Shown piece after piece: positions 25,159 through 34,169 of a stretch of 40,357 nucleotides of DNA. Source of the DNA: an uncultured Prevotella sp. Its GTDB lineage: Bacteria > Bacteroidota > Bacteroidia > Bacteroidales > Bacteroidaceae. Where the stretch lies: assembly GCA_946998205.1 (NCBI GenBank), contig CAMPYJ010000024.1:1-40357 (forward strand), given 5' to 3'. Both the position numbers and the translations under genes were made by a program. Below the pieces are notes generated by a model. It ran no database searches, had not been told where the DNA came from, and saw nothing but the letters and a program-made list of their open reading frames with translations. Positions within the stretch are counted from its first letter, which is position 1; every line of letters begins with the position of its first letter.

Positions 25159-26655
25159 TTATAACTCTTGCTCTATGCGATTCGCTATCTCCTCATACTT
25201 CTGTATATAGTGCTTGCGCATCTGTGAAGCTTGGGCTCTCCAGTCGCCCATTGTTTTCAATTGCTGTAATGTCATCGGACGGTCTACTTCTACATAGAAG
25301 ATACCTTTATGTAAGTGATAGGATTTTTTTGGAAGTATCTTGCCTGGCCCATAGAGATACATGGGCAAGATTTCTACGCCTAATTGTTCGGCCAAGTAGA
25401 ATGCTCCTTGGTGGAAACGTCCGATACGGCAATCCTTGGAGCGAGTGCCCTCTGGATACAAGGCAACACTATAGCCTCGGTCTATCAACGAACGTAATTG
25501 TGGCAAGTTGGATTCCAAGCCGTCTATCACGGGCACATACTCAGCATGACGAATCAGGAAACCGTACAAGGGATTGTTCCATACCCACTGGTTGGTTAGG
25601 AATACCACCTTTGGTGTAAAGATCAATTGACACATCAAGTCAAGGTGTGACTGATGGTTACAGATGATGATGCGTGGCTTGTCGAAGTCGATTTCCTCTT
25701 TCACTTGATAACGGAACTTCGTACCAGGTATACCATGATGTATCATGACAAAACGAGAGGCATGGTAGATAAGCTGATGCAGACGATAACGTTTTCTCTC
25801 CGTTATCTTTCCTATCTTGAGATAAAGCCAAGCGGCAGGTCTAAACACCACCATCGTAAAGAATAAGAAGAACAATAGAGAATAAAGTGTCCGCAAGAAC
25901 ACCATCAACTTACGGCCCAACCGTAAAGGTAAGCCGTAGACTACCGACAAGAAACAGAGTACAGTGTTAAGTACACTGATTCTGGCAAAATCTTTGCCTG
26001 GACGGAAATGACTCACACGTTCCTCACGAGGAGGATAATACACATTGACAGGTATCGAGACCAATTCCACACCATGCCATGATGCAAAGACAAGAAGTTC
26101 TAACTCTGCCTCATAGCGAGAAGTCAGCAATCCTATCCCATGCATCTTATGCAAAGGATAAAGCCGATAACCCGTTTGGGTATCCTCTAATGCCTTACCT
26201 GTCTGCACATAGAACCAAAAGTTGGAGAATTTGTTGGCAAAGTTACTGCCCTTGGAGCGATCAACTCCTTCTAACAGGCGACGCCCAATAATCAAAGCTC
26301 CAGGATGTTCCTGGTTTGCCTTGAGAAAGAGTGAGATGTCCGCAGGATAATGTTGCCCATCCGCATCAAGTGTTATGGCATATGCGAATCCCATGGAGAG
26401 AGCTTTTCTAAAACCCTCACGCAAGGCACAACCCTTGCCTTTGTTTTGTGGATACGAGACAAGCGTGATGCCACCCATCTCGTGAAGGGTATCAGTGGTA
26501 CGATCTGTGCTACCATCGTTCACAACGATGACATCGTCACAATAGTTTAATGTGTCAGTCACTACCTGTCGAATGCTTTTCTCATTATTATAAGTAGGAA
26601 TAATGACACAGATGCCCCTTGACCTTAATTGGCTTTTTAACTCCATACTTAACAT
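25159..26655 (-). CDS. GT2 glycosyltransferase fused to PlsC acyltransferase
   Basis: A 498-residue two-domain membrane-associated protein. The N-terminal family-2 glycosyltransferase (about 12-230) has IPTYNNEKSIRQV, VVNDGSTDRT and the DxD-type LDADGQHYP near 98. One or two hydrophobic helices follow (about 250-290, TLYSLLFFLFFTMVVF). The C-terminal acyltransferase has CNHQSHLD near 336 and LYPEGTRSKD near 403. The same fusion is known in aryl polyene clusters. It would add a sugar and an acyl group to build the lipid anchor. It overlaps the dehydratase gene by 7 bases. Confidence 0.9.
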   Translation of the reverse strand: MLSMELKSQLRSRGICVIIPTYNNEKSIRQVVTDTLNYCDDVIVVNDGSTDRTTDTLHEMGGITLVSYPQNKGKGCALREGFRKALSMGFAYAITLDADGQHYPADISLFLKANQEHPGALIIGRRLLEGVDRSKGSNFANKFSNFWFYVQTGKALEDTQTGYRLYPLHKMHGIGLLTSRYEAELELLVFASWHGVELVSIPVNVYYPPREERVSHFRPGKDFARISVLNTVLCFLSVVYGLPLRLGRKLMVFLRTLYSLLFFLFFTMVVFRPAAWLYLKIGKITERKRYRLHQLIYHASRFVMIHHGIPGTKFRYQVKEEIDFDKPRIIICNHQSHLDLMCQLIFTPKVVFLTNQWVWNNPLYGFLIRHAEYVPVIDGLESNLPQLRSLIDRGYSVALYPEGTRSKDCRIGRFHQGAFYLAEQLGVEILPMYLYGPGKILPKKSYHLHKGIFYVEVDRPMTLQQLKTMGDWRAQASQMRKHYIQKYEEIANRIEQEL

Positions 26656-27047
26656 TTCACATTCAACACCAAAGAAATCTTTGCCTTTGTCTCATCGCCC
26701 GAAGTAACAACCATTTGGACTTTTACCTCCGAGCCATCCTCCGACATCTCCACTTTCTTCATCTGGTAAGTAATGACGGTGGATTCGTTTGGTGATATAA
26801 CAGAAAGAAACTTAACGTTCTTTATCTTGCAGATTTCCAATTTCACTTTCTTCTGCAAGCTCTCGCTCAAGTGGTCTTCCAAGAGTTCCGTTCCCATCTG
26901 CACGATACAGACACCAGGAGTGATCGGCTCACCAGGGAAATGAGCCTGATAGATAAAACAAGACGGAGTGAGCGCAAGTTCGAAGTACCCCGTCAAACCG
27001 TCCACCATCTTCTCGGTTACCGTATAAAGATTATTCCTCAGTCGCAT
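26649..27047 (-). CDS. hot-dog 3-hydroxyacyl-ACP dehydratase (FabZ-like)
   Basis: A 132-residue hot-dog-fold protein. FIYQAHFPGEPITPGVCIVQ (near 31-50) is the FabZ-type motif with the active-site His, and the conserved GVxxxQMxxE pattern follows. It should remove water from the 3-hydroxyacyl chain to give the trans double bond. The glutamate partner is at MGTELLE. A second, different dehydratase is at 32812-33303. In characterised APE systems two such subunits pair (ApeI/ApeP type), which is my inference here. It overlaps the secreted-protein gene by 17 bases. Confidence 0.85.
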   Translation of the reverse strand: MRLRNNLYTVTEKMVDGLTGYFELALTPSCFIYQAHFPGEPITPGVCIVQMGTELLEDHLSESLQKKVKLEICKIKNVKFLSVISPNESTVITYQMKKVEMSEDGSEVKVQMVVTSGDETKAKISLVLNVKC

Positions 27048-27483
27048 CTTTTAAAATGGTAAAATTATAGTCTATATCAAATTTCTTGTCGTGGTAGGAA
27101 GATATGCCTTTGGAAAGATTCTCCATGACTTGTACCAAGTCCTTCCTCAGCACTTTCTTAATGTACCACTTGTTGAGCATCTTGATAACACTTAGCAGTT
27201 TGACCTTCTTTTTGTCTGGTTGATAGGTGAAATCGATGGCAGAAATGCCAAATTCATTAAACAAGCTACCTTTAATGACACCTCCATCATTGACCATGAT
27301 GCAGACACCACTGACATAACCTTTCGACATCTCTATTGTGGCATTGTACTTCACTTTGCTTCCCACACTATCCGGGAAATGTCGCTCTTGTTGTGCTTGA
27401 AGCGGTAAAACAAAGAGACTTAACAAAGCTATACTAATTGATACCAAAAACTTTTGCGTTGATAGGCACATTATTCTTGACAT
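27031..27483 (-). CDS. exported protein of unknown function, LolB-like position
   Basis: A 150-residue protein with a signal peptide (MCLSTQKFLVSISIALLSLF; the start could be codon 1 or 5). The mature part is beta-rich (YNATIEMSKGYVSGVCIMV, then GSLFNEFGISAIDFTYQPD). I do not recognise the family. It follows a LolA-like gene with overlap, where proteobacterial APE clusters have a small outer-membrane lipoprotein. A partner that receives lipid from the LolA-like carrier is plausible. There is no obvious lipobox Cys after the signal, so it may be soluble. Confidence 0.75.
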   Translation of the reverse strand: MSRIMCLSTQKFLVSISIALLSLFVLPLQAQQERHFPDSVGSKVKYNATIEMSKGYVSGVCIMVNDGGVIKGSLFNEFGISAIDFTYQPDKKKVKLLSVIKMLNKWYIKKVLRKDLVQVMENLSKGISSYHDKKFDIDYNFTILKDATEE

Positions 27484-28057
27484 TCTTCAACTCTATTATA
27501 GTTTTATCTCCTTTCTTCTCTATGATTTCCACCTTGAAAACCGTAGACTTCTGCTTGTTGAAGTACAGGATTATCTTCTGAAATATCTGCTTCATCTGCT
27601 TTTGCTGCGGATATAGTGTCGCCACATACTCAGCTGAAGATCCTGAAAGGCTTACTTTGAAATCCTTGCTATCAGTCAGGCATTTGCCCACGACACTATT
27701 CATCATGATACGAGCTATCTCCTTGAAGAACTTACTCTGATTGACATTGATAACATCATTACGCTTACCCTTGCTGATAAGTACCTTGGAACCATTGAGT
27801 ACAAAGGTATAAGTATAAGGAGAGGTATATTCCCATCGGAGCTTGTTACTCTGTTGATAATACATTTTACCTCTTGACACCATCTTATCATTGAGCATCT
27901 TGAGATATTTAGTCTGCACGAAATCACATTGCATAGTCTTCATTTTCGAAGCTACAGCGTTGATTTGCTGTTTTACCTTTGCCTCATCGACTTTCTGTGC
28001 AGAAAGGTTGAGCAAGCATAGGCACAAAGTCATCAAAAAAAATAATAATCTTTTCAT
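27434..28057 (-). CDS. LolA-like outer-membrane lipoprotein carrier
   Basis: A 207-residue periplasmic protein. I start at MKRLLFFLMTLCLCLLNLSA, a clean signal peptide 2 bases after the transporter stop; the longer frame to 28111 lies inside that gene. The mature part has the LolA pattern: a helix, then MQCDFVQTKYLKML, GKMYYQQSNKLRWEYTSPY and later KVEIIEKKGDKTIIELKNVK. In APE clusters a LolA-like protein is thought to carry the lipidated pigment across the periplasm. It overlaps the next gene. Confidence 0.88.
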   Translation of the reverse strand: MKRLLFFLMTLCLCLLNLSAQKVDEAKVKQQINAVASKMKTMQCDFVQTKYLKMLNDKMVSRGKMYYQQSNKLRWEYTSPYTYTFVLNGSKVLISKGKRNDVINVNQSKFFKEIARIMMNSVVGKCLTDSKDFKVSLSGSSAEYVATLYPQQKQMKQIFQKIILYFNKQKSTVFKVEIIEKKGDKTIIELKNVKNNVPINAKVFGIN

Positions 28058-28059
28058 CT

Positions 28060-28413
28060 TTATTTTGCTATTAAACAACATCCTATCATAATAAAGCCAA
28101 TGCCAATCCACTTTACCGCCGACACCGACTCATGGAAAAACGTTATTGCCGCCAACATACCAAAGACATAGCTCAAACTAATCATCGGATAAGCTACACT
28201 GAGCGGATAGTGCTTGACGATATACATCCAAAGTACAGAGCTGGCTCCAAAGAAAGCGCCACAACAAGCGAACTGCCAGTTGATGAGCAAATGCCACCAG
28301 AAATCCTTCGTCCATCCGAAAGGGTGCATCCTCTGCAAAGCGAACTTCAAAAACACCTGTCCTATAGCCAAAAGTGCACTTTGGACCACAGCCAATACTA
28401 TTACTCTCCACAT
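28060..28413 (-). CDS. small EamA/SMR-type transporter (ArnE-like)
   Basis: A 117-residue integral membrane protein with four predicted helices: about 3-24, 45-65, 72-90 and 98-115. It has the SMR/ArnE layout, including VAYPMISLSYVFGMLAAITF and a WIGIGFIMIGCCLI end. ArnE/ArnF flip undecaprenyl-linked sugars, and single small-multidrug members usually dimerise. The gene overlaps the ketosynthase by 13 bases and LolA follows at once, so I infer a role in flipping the lipid-linked intermediate or a precursor. Confidence 0.82.
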   Translation of the reverse strand: MWRVIVLAVVQSALLAIGQVFLKFALQRMHPFGWTKDFWWHLLINWQFACCGAFFGASSVLWMYIVKHYPLSVAYPMISLSYVFGMLAAITFFHESVSAVKWIGIGFIMIGCCLIAK

Positions 28414-30179
28414 GACAACACCATGGCTATAGAATGAACTAAAGGCTGTGGTTTCTTGCCATCCTTTTCCAACAGTGTATTGAAGAATGGCGTGCTCTCA
28501 TCATGGCATCCCACCAATACGTTTTTTACCTTTCCACTTCTCAAGAGCAATTCTGCGTCTCGGATAGCCCACTCCAAAGAATGACTTTCCTGAGTATAAG
28601 TGACATTATAGCCATGGCAATGTGTCTTGATGGCGATATTGCTGCCTATCGTATTGTGAGTACTCTGCATGAAAAAGGTAGGTTTTAACATACCCTCGCC
28701 TTCTTCCTTGATTTGCTCCATGAGGCGTTCGCTGTTTTCCAAACACCCATACCTCGTACCAGTGATAATGGAATCCGGCACTTCAATACCAGCTTGTTGC
28801 AAGGCCTCCAAGGAAGAAAGAAGAGAACATTTCATGATTTTTCCCATGCGGCGAGCCTCTAAAGGTTTGACATATTTGCGAATATCCGTCAACTGTTCCT
28901 CAGAAGTTATCTCCACTTTGGAAAGCACCTTTATCTTAGCATCCTTCATTATTTCGTTTGCGCTCTCCTTTGGATGCAAAGATATGACCAATGAAGAGTC
29001 GTTTCCACCGAAACCAAAGGAATTGCAGAGCACATTCTCCAAGTCTACATTTTGAGTTCCCATCGTTGGAAGAATACCATTCTCCATAGGATTCTTCCAT
29101 CCTAAGTTGGCTGGCACAAAATGATGCTGCATGGCAAGGATGCAAATGACTGTTTCTATGCTTCCAGAGGCACTGGTGGTATGTCCGGTAAATGACTTGG
29201 TACTTGATACCATAGGCATCTCGTCACCGAATACTCGTTTCAGCGAGACACTCTCACTTTGGTCATTGTTAGGCGTACCTGTGCCATGCGCATTGACATA
29301 TTGGATGTCCTTTGCCGAGAGATGCGCCATTGCTAAAGCCTCAGTCATCGCAAGATATGCTCCCTCCCCATTTTCCGAGGATGCAGTCTGATGGAAAGCG
29401 TCACAGGCATTGCCGTATCCTGTAAGATAAGCATGAGGGGTGACTTTTCTCAGTTGTGCCATTTCTTCCGACTCCAAGACGACAAAGGCTGCACCTTCTC
29501 CAAGATTCAAGCCGGCACGCGTCGTATCGAAAGGACGACACGGTTCATGGTCGAGAATCATCAAGGAGTTGAAGCCATTGAGATGGAGACGAGTAAGAGC
29601 CTCCGTACCACCTGCCACCACTAAGTCTGCCTCACCAGCCTCGAGCAAACGAGCACCCAACATGATGGCATTGGCTGCTGAAGAACAAGCCGTCGACAAC
29701 GTGGTCACCTCATCAAAGATGCCGAAGTGGTCTGCCATCAGTCTCGTACTATTTCCGCAATCATGATGCTGCAAGAACTCAAAGCTTCCCTGTTTCTCCC
29801 ACTGGTCGAAGCACAGTTCAGTGATGTCCATATCGCCCACTGTCGTACCCGATACGAGCACGATACGCAAAGGTTTTCCATCAGCTTTTATTGCTCTAAG
29901 GTTTGCCACTTCCACATGCGCCTCCTTCAAGGCTTGATCGATAGCCAACATACCCATCAACGAAGTGCGACTCATCATCTGCATAGAAGGGATGCCAAGT
30001 TTCTCCTTCATCTGCTCATTCGACAAGTCTACCTCCCCAACTGGCAGTTCATGGTGGACGGACTGGAGATATTTCATCTCTCCTATACCCGTCCGGCCTT
30101 CCTGCAAGGACTGTAAAACCTCCTGCTTGTTCAGACCAATTGCAGAAACAATACCTTCACCAGTAATTGCGATATTCAT
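28401..30179 (-). CDS. beta-ketoacyl-ACP synthase with extra C-terminal synthase-like domain
   Basis: 592 residues. Residues 1 to about 405 are a complete FabF-like ketosynthase: Cys in STACSSAANAI near 164, His in NAHGTGTPNNDQ near 297 and His in TKSFTGHTTSASG near 333. Residues about 410-592 form a second part with CSLLSSLEALQQAGI, TFFMQSTHNTIGSNIAI and KNVLVGCHDE. It resembles the N-terminal half of a ketosynthase (PF13723 type) without the catalytic Cys. This looks like a ketosynthase joined to a chain-length-factor-like domain. An ACP gene lies 12 bases upstream. Confidence 0.88.
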   Translation of the reverse strand: MNIAITGEGIVSAIGLNKQEVLQSLQEGRTGIGEMKYLQSVHHELPVGEVDLSNEQMKEKLGIPSMQMMSRTSLMGMLAIDQALKEAHVEVANLRAIKADGKPLRIVLVSGTTVGDMDITELCFDQWEKQGSFEFLQHHDCGNSTRLMADHFGIFDEVTTLSTACSSAANAIMLGARLLEAGEADLVVAGGTEALTRLHLNGFNSLMILDHEPCRPFDTTRAGLNLGEGAAFVVLESEEMAQLRKVTPHAYLTGYGNACDAFHQTASSENGEGAYLAMTEALAMAHLSAKDIQYVNAHGTGTPNNDQSESVSLKRVFGDEMPMVSSTKSFTGHTTSASGSIETVICILAMQHHFVPANLGWKNPMENGILPTMGTQNVDLENVLCNSFGFGGNDSSLVISLHPKESANEIMKDAKIKVLSKVEITSEEQLTDIRKYVKPLEARRMGKIMKCSLLSSLEALQQAGIEVPDSIITGTRYGCLENSERLMEQIKEEGEGMLKPTFFMQSTHNTIGSNIAIKTHCHGYNVTYTQESHSLEWAIRDAELLLRSGKVKNVLVGCHDESTPFFNTLLEKDGKKPQPLVHSIAMVLSCGE

Positions 30180-30191
30180 CTTACCAAAACT

Positions 30192-30449
30192 TTATTTCTT
30201 TCTATTCTTGCTTACATAGTCAGCGATGGTTGCCACACTCTTAAAAATTTCCTTACCAGCAGCAGGATTAGCCAACTTAATGCCGTATTTTTTTTCCAGC
30301 ATGACAATCAACTCCAAAGCATCAATAGAGTCCAACCCCAAACCTTTACCAAAGAGAGCGTCGTTCTCGTCAATGTCATCTACTGTCATATCCTCAAGAT
30401 TCAACACCTCAATGATTTCTTCCTTCAATTCGTTTATCAATTCTTCCAT
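30192..30449 (-). CDS. acyl carrier protein
   Basis: An 85-residue acidic carrier. LGLDSIDALELIVMLEKKYG holds the phosphopantetheine Ser (DSI) and helix II. Its charge pattern and length are those of FabF-type partners. The gene comes directly before the two-part ketosynthase. A MITE (30496-30685) lies upstream, between it and the other large ketosynthase. Confidence 0.92.
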   Translation of the reverse strand: MEELINELKEEIIEVLNLEDMTVDDIDENDALFGKGLGLDSIDALELIVMLEKKYGIKLANPAAGKEIFKSVATIADYVSKNRKK

Positions 30450-30495
30450 TTTCTTATTCTTTATTTTATCAAATAATTTTCTATGTCTGTTTTTA

Positions 30496-30685
30496 GGGTG
30501 GTTCTATAAATTACCTCCGTAAAGTTTTTTATGTCGGTCTTTTACGTTTTGTCATCTTGTGGCCTCTTTTTGATTCAATTTGCTTATTCGTTCAGTCGTA
30601 TAGCTTGCTATAATCCTTTACTCACAAACAAATTGATCTCAAAAATAGTCTCACAATCTGTCAAAGCTAATTTATAGAACCGCCC
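30496..30685. mobile_element. MITE, short subtype, inserted at a stop codon
   Basis: 190 bp with ends GGGTGGTTCTATAAATTAC and GCTAATTTATAGAACCGCCC, flanked by TTTA duplications (30492-30495 and 30686-30689). The TAA stop of the upstream ketosynthase lies in the TTTA duplication (30687-30689). It carries the same TATAGC...GCTATA interior as the other copies. Confidence 0.93.
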
Positions 30686-30686
30686 T

Positions 30687-32357
30687 TTATATTTTTATGA
30701 GCATAAGGTCAGCCTCAAAGTGTTCCTCATCCTCATAGTCTATCCATCCTGTCAGTACACTCTTGCTTTGAGTGTCCATGAACACGGTCTCCAAAACCTC
30801 TTGCATCTGAGTCTCATTTCTCGATGGCAAGATGTAAAAAGATGTCTCACCATGGTAGTGATTACGGATGGCAATCTCACCAGTCACGATATTTGGCAAC
30901 GTATAGACAAACACCGATGGACTTGGAAAATAGTTTTCTTTGTCCTGTATTGACTCCAAAAACTTTTTATCGGAGAATATGGAAGAAGAACGATTGAAGA
31001 GCACGACTGCTCTATCACAACATTCCTTAAATCTCACATTTCCCTCTGCTTGCAGAAGCAACTCAGAAGCCACAAAGCCTAATCGGCAGAGCCCATCCAT
31101 CTTATAATATTTAGGATATTCACCAATCTTCTGCTTATAGATGTTGGTCAATAGTCCATTACTACCTTGTTCTATAGAAAGTGGCGTTCCATCCACAATG
31201 ACTCCCGTGGTGGAGATAGACACCCGGTGAGTTGTGGTAAAAGTCTTTATGGAATGTTTTTCTTTACTAAATGTTGCAGGTTCCTTGCTCGCCAACATAG
31301 TGGCATTACATCCTCCAAATCCTGACAACATCTTGACGAAAGTTTTCTTGTCGGTAGGTCGATTTTCCGCAGAAACATTCACCTTGCCCGATACGCCTAA
31401 CTCCTTATATCCGCGCGAACCGATTATGGTATGGTCATCTATAGCCTTCATACTCAAGATGGTTTCCAATACTCCTGCAGCTCCCAAAGTATGTCCGAAG
31501 TAACCTTTCAAAGCATCTGTAGGAACTTCCGACAAACCAGCACGCTGGATAGCGATGGATTCCATTTGGTCATTAAACAATGTGGCTGTACCATGCGCAT
31601 TCACAAATGCCAAACAACTTTTATCTATTCCTAACATAGTTTGCGATAAAGCTTGATATAGTCCCTCGCTGGTTTTGGAAGGTGCACTGATGTGAAAAGC
31701 GTCGTTTCTAACAAAACCATGACCGATTTGCCATACACACTCACCGTCCTGCCTTGGGGCATTCTTGGCAAGAACTATAGTTGCCACAGCTTCTCCAAGG
31801 TTCAGCCCAAAGCGTTCTATGTCAAAAGGGCGACATGGCTCTGTAGACAAAGCTTTGAGCGACTGGAAACCAGATACGACAAAACGATCAGGACAGTCAC
31901 AGCCACAGACGACAGCATAATCATATTTCTCTGCCGACAACAAGCGGGAGGCAAGTATCAAGGCTGACAGACCAGAAATACAGGCATTGCAAACCACGAA
32001 TGGCTTAGTCAAGATGCCTAATTGCTGCGCTATACGTTCTGCTAACGTGCCTAATTCTATGTCCTCGTCATCTACCTTTCCCAATTTTTCAATGCCACCC
32101 TTGGTGGAGCTTAGAATCAAAGCTACCTTTTCGTGAGCTACATCTACATGAGAAGCTTCAATAGCCTTCTTAGCTGAATCAATGACCATTTTTTCAAAGT
32201 CGCGTGACATCAATGAAGCGACAAAGCCGTCAGGAATACCATGACTGCCCTTGGCGTAGGTACGGATGCCCGACTTGCCTGCCTTCACTGCCAAGTAATT
32301 CTCCTCAGATGTCTCACCTAATGGTGAAATGATATTATCTGCTAAAACGTAAGCCAT
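30687..32357 (-). CDS. beta-ketoacyl-ACP synthase, diverged, with long C-terminal extension
   Basis: 556 residues from MAYVLADNIISPLGE. An earlier Met at 32384 would add 9 residues and overlap the thioesterase gene by 11 bases. The ketosynthase part keeps Cys in VCNACISGLSA (near 125), His in FVNAHGTATLFND and His in YFGHTLGAAGVLE. GGIEKLG and a poorly conserved start make it a distant member. The C-terminal about 180 residues (VLFNRSSSIFSDKKFL, LPNIVTGEIAIRNHYHGE) resemble the extension of the other large ketosynthase at 28401. It could be the initiating or chain-length-setting synthase. The stop codon abuts a MITE. Confidence 0.85.
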   Translation of the reverse strand: MAYVLADNIISPLGETSEENYLAVKAGKSGIRTYAKGSHGIPDGFVASLMSRDFEKMVIDSAKKAIEASHVDVAHEKVALILSSTKGGIEKLGKVDDEDIELGTLAERIAQQLGILTKPFVVCNACISGLSALILASRLLSAEKYDYAVVCGCDCPDRFVVSGFQSLKALSTEPCRPFDIERFGLNLGEAVATIVLAKNAPRQDGECVWQIGHGFVRNDAFHISAPSKTSEGLYQALSQTMLGIDKSCLAFVNAHGTATLFNDQMESIAIQRAGLSEVPTDALKGYFGHTLGAAGVLETILSMKAIDDHTIIGSRGYKELGVSGKVNVSAENRPTDKKTFVKMLSGFGGCNATMLASKEPATFSKEKHSIKTFTTTHRVSISTTGVIVDGTPLSIEQGSNGLLTNIYKQKIGEYPKYYKMDGLCRLGFVASELLLQAEGNVRFKECCDRAVVLFNRSSSIFSDKKFLESIQDKENYFPSPSVFVYTLPNIVTGEIAIRNHYHGETSFYILPSRNETQMQEVLETVFMDTQSKSVLTGWIDYEDEEHFEADLMLIKI

Positions 32358-32373
32358 ACAACAATTGAATTCT

Positions 32374-32802
32374 TCACTCTTCACTTATCACTCCCCAATG
32401 TTTCTTCCATTCTTGATAGAAAGGAGGATTATCCCACACCAGTTGGTAATTCAAGTCCATAAACACCTGTACGGAATGTCCCATTGCAATCAGACTCTCA
32501 TCCTTAGGGTCATGGATTTCATAGTCGAAGACTATCTTTGCCGCCTCTGTAGGACGATAGATTATATCGATACGAGGACACATCCCATACTTGATGGGTT
32601 TCTTGTAATGGAAAGTAAGTTCTACCAACGGTGCGAAATAGCCATGGTCGAAGAAACTCATATATTCCAATCCATATTTCTTGCCAAATGCCTCTCGGGC
32701 ATCTTCGAAATAGAGTGGATATGAACCATGCCATACTACATTCATGGAATCTACCTCGCTAAAACGAATGTTAAATATCTTGGACTCCTTTAGTTCATTC
32801 AT
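32374..32802 (-). CDS. hot-dog acyl-ACP thioesterase (4HBT family)
   Basis: A 142-residue 4-hydroxybenzoyl-CoA-thioesterase-type protein. NIRFSEVDSMNVVWHGSYPL has the conserved Asp and the HGSY/HxxY pattern, followed by YFEDAREAFGKKYGLEY. The expected role is release or proof-reading of carrier-bound chains. It lies 9 bases after the dehydratase. APE clusters usually have one such thioesterase. Confidence 0.88.
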   Translation of the reverse strand: MNELKESKIFNIRFSEVDSMNVVWHGSYPLYFEDAREAFGKKYGLEYMSFFDHGYFAPLVELTFHYKKPIKYGMCPRIDIIYRPTEAAKIVFDYEIHDPKDESLIAMGHSVQVFMDLNYQLVWDNPPFYQEWKKHWGVISEE

Positions 32803-32811
32803 GCTTTCTTG

Positions 32812-33303
32812 TCACTCATTGTTCTCCATTTCCTTGACTGCGATTTTCATCTCCGTCGTCACAAGTGTCTTACCTGCACATTCGATGGTGGCCTCTGCCA
32901 AGGTCATACCGAACACCTCTTCTTTTACGTCCACGCGAGTGGTCAATAAAGAGCCTACCTGAGGTAGTTCCACCACCTCAAAGTTGCGAACGGCACCGAT
33001 AAATCCCAACTGGATGCCTTTCTTCAATATATATTTATTGACATAGCCAATGCGAGCCGCGCAAGTCTGTGCTATATTCTCCATTAGTCCCGAAGCAGTA
33101 AAGTGCCCATGGTCCACGAAAATATTGTCCGCCCTCACCTTTGTCTCCGTCACGGTAAGTGTTCTGTCGAAATGCGTCAGCGTATCTATCATGACGAAAG
33201 GTTCTTGCTGAGGCAATAGCTCATGAATATCTATCTGACGAAGATCTTGCTCCGTAGGATTCTCCGTATCAAATTCTTTTATATTCCTTTTTAATATCAT
33301 CAT
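32812..33303 (-). CDS. hot-dog dehydratase, second type (ApeP-like)
   Basis: A 163-residue protein. IDIHELLPQQEPFVMIDTL is the start typical of FabZ/FabA-type dehydratases. HGHFTASGLMENIAQTCAAR carries the site of the fold, with Glu-Asn in ENIAQT where FabZ has a catalytic Glu. The active-site His of the usual HFPG motif is here in DHGHFTASG. With the FabZ-like protein at 26649 it may form a mixed dimer. It overlaps the acyltransferase gene by 4 bases. The first or second Met may be the start. Confidence 0.82.
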   Translation of the reverse strand: MMILKRNIKEFDTENPTEQDLRQIDIHELLPQQEPFVMIDTLTHFDRTLTVTETKVRADNIFVDHGHFTASGLMENIAQTCAARIGYVNKYILKKGIQLGFIGAVRNFEVVELPQVGSLLTTRVDVKEEVFGMTLAEATIECAGKTLVTTEMKIAVKEMENNE

Positions 33304-34169
33304 GACCAGAAATCATAAAAGTTATACCATTGTGTAGGATATTGGCGCACCTGCTTTTCAAGTTCTGCCGTATAGCTTTCAGCCAATTGCTGCATCTGCG
33401 CTTTACGAGAGGCTTCTTTGTCGTAAGAGAGGGGAGAAACGTAAATTGTATATCCCTTAAACGAGGTTTTCATCACATTGACCGTGATGACATTCAGTTC
33501 TCTCATCGTCGCCACAGAGAACGGTCCCATCGGAAGACGAGCTTTATCTCTAAGGAAGTTGACAGTCAATGTCTTTGCAGACCCTACAATGCGATCGGCT
33601 GGCATACTGACAATCTCATGGTTGCTCAGTGCTTCATTAACCAAGAAGAGATGACTCATGTCTGGCATGACTGGAATCATGCGGATATTGTTATTTTCCA
33701 ATCTTTCCCTACGTCCTTCCATCACAAATGCTTTCTCGCCACCAAAGACTAAGGTATTGAAACGCTTGGTCTTAGCAACTAAAGAATAACCCGCTACTTC
33801 ATAGCAACCTATGTGAGAACTGAGTATCATGAATCCATTCTCCTGTTCTGCCAAGCGTGAGAAATTCTCATAGCCTTCTATCTTCAAGTCAAACTTTCTG
33901 CCAGCAAACATGGCGAATCGGTCGATGACCACCGTACCAAACAAGCAATGGTTTCTATAAGTACACCATGCCGCACGAAATCTGCTATACCCCAACCGCT
34001 TGCGAAAATAGCGATATGCCATCGTACGACTATGATTGGTATTGAGAAGCAGACATACTGGTATGACAAAGAGGGCGGAAAAGAGGTACAGTGCCCGCAC
34101 GTCCATCACTCTTAAAGAGTTGACAAATTGGCGATGCATCCAAGCACTGCCGAATGTTGTATTCTTCAC
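33300..34169 (-). CDS. LpxL/HtrB-type lipid acyltransferase
   Basis: 289 residues. An N-terminal membrane helix (ALYLFSALFVIPVCLLL) is followed by the LpxL-like core with MILSSHIGCYEVAGYSL (HxxxxE motif, near 120) and MPADRIVGSAKTLTVNFL. The C-terminus is YPTQWYNFYDFWS, with the QWYNFY pattern seen in this family. It should acylate a lipid-A-like or polyene-glycolipid acceptor on the inner membrane. It begins directly after the ACP stop. Confidence 0.88.
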   Translation of the reverse strand: MKNTTFGSAWMHRQFVNSLRVMDVRALYLFSALFVIPVCLLLNTNHSRTMAYRYFRKRLGYSRFRAAWCTYRNHCLFGTVVIDRFAMFAGRKFDLKIEGYENFSRLAEQENGFMILSSHIGCYEVAGYSLVAKTKRFNTLVFGGEKAFVMEGRRERLENNNIRMIPVMPDMSHLFLVNEALSNHEIVSMPADRIVGSAKTLTVNFLRDKARLPMGPFSVATMRELNVITVNVMKTSFKGYTIYVSPLSYDKEASRKAQMQQLAESYTAELEKQVRQYPTQWYNFYDFWS

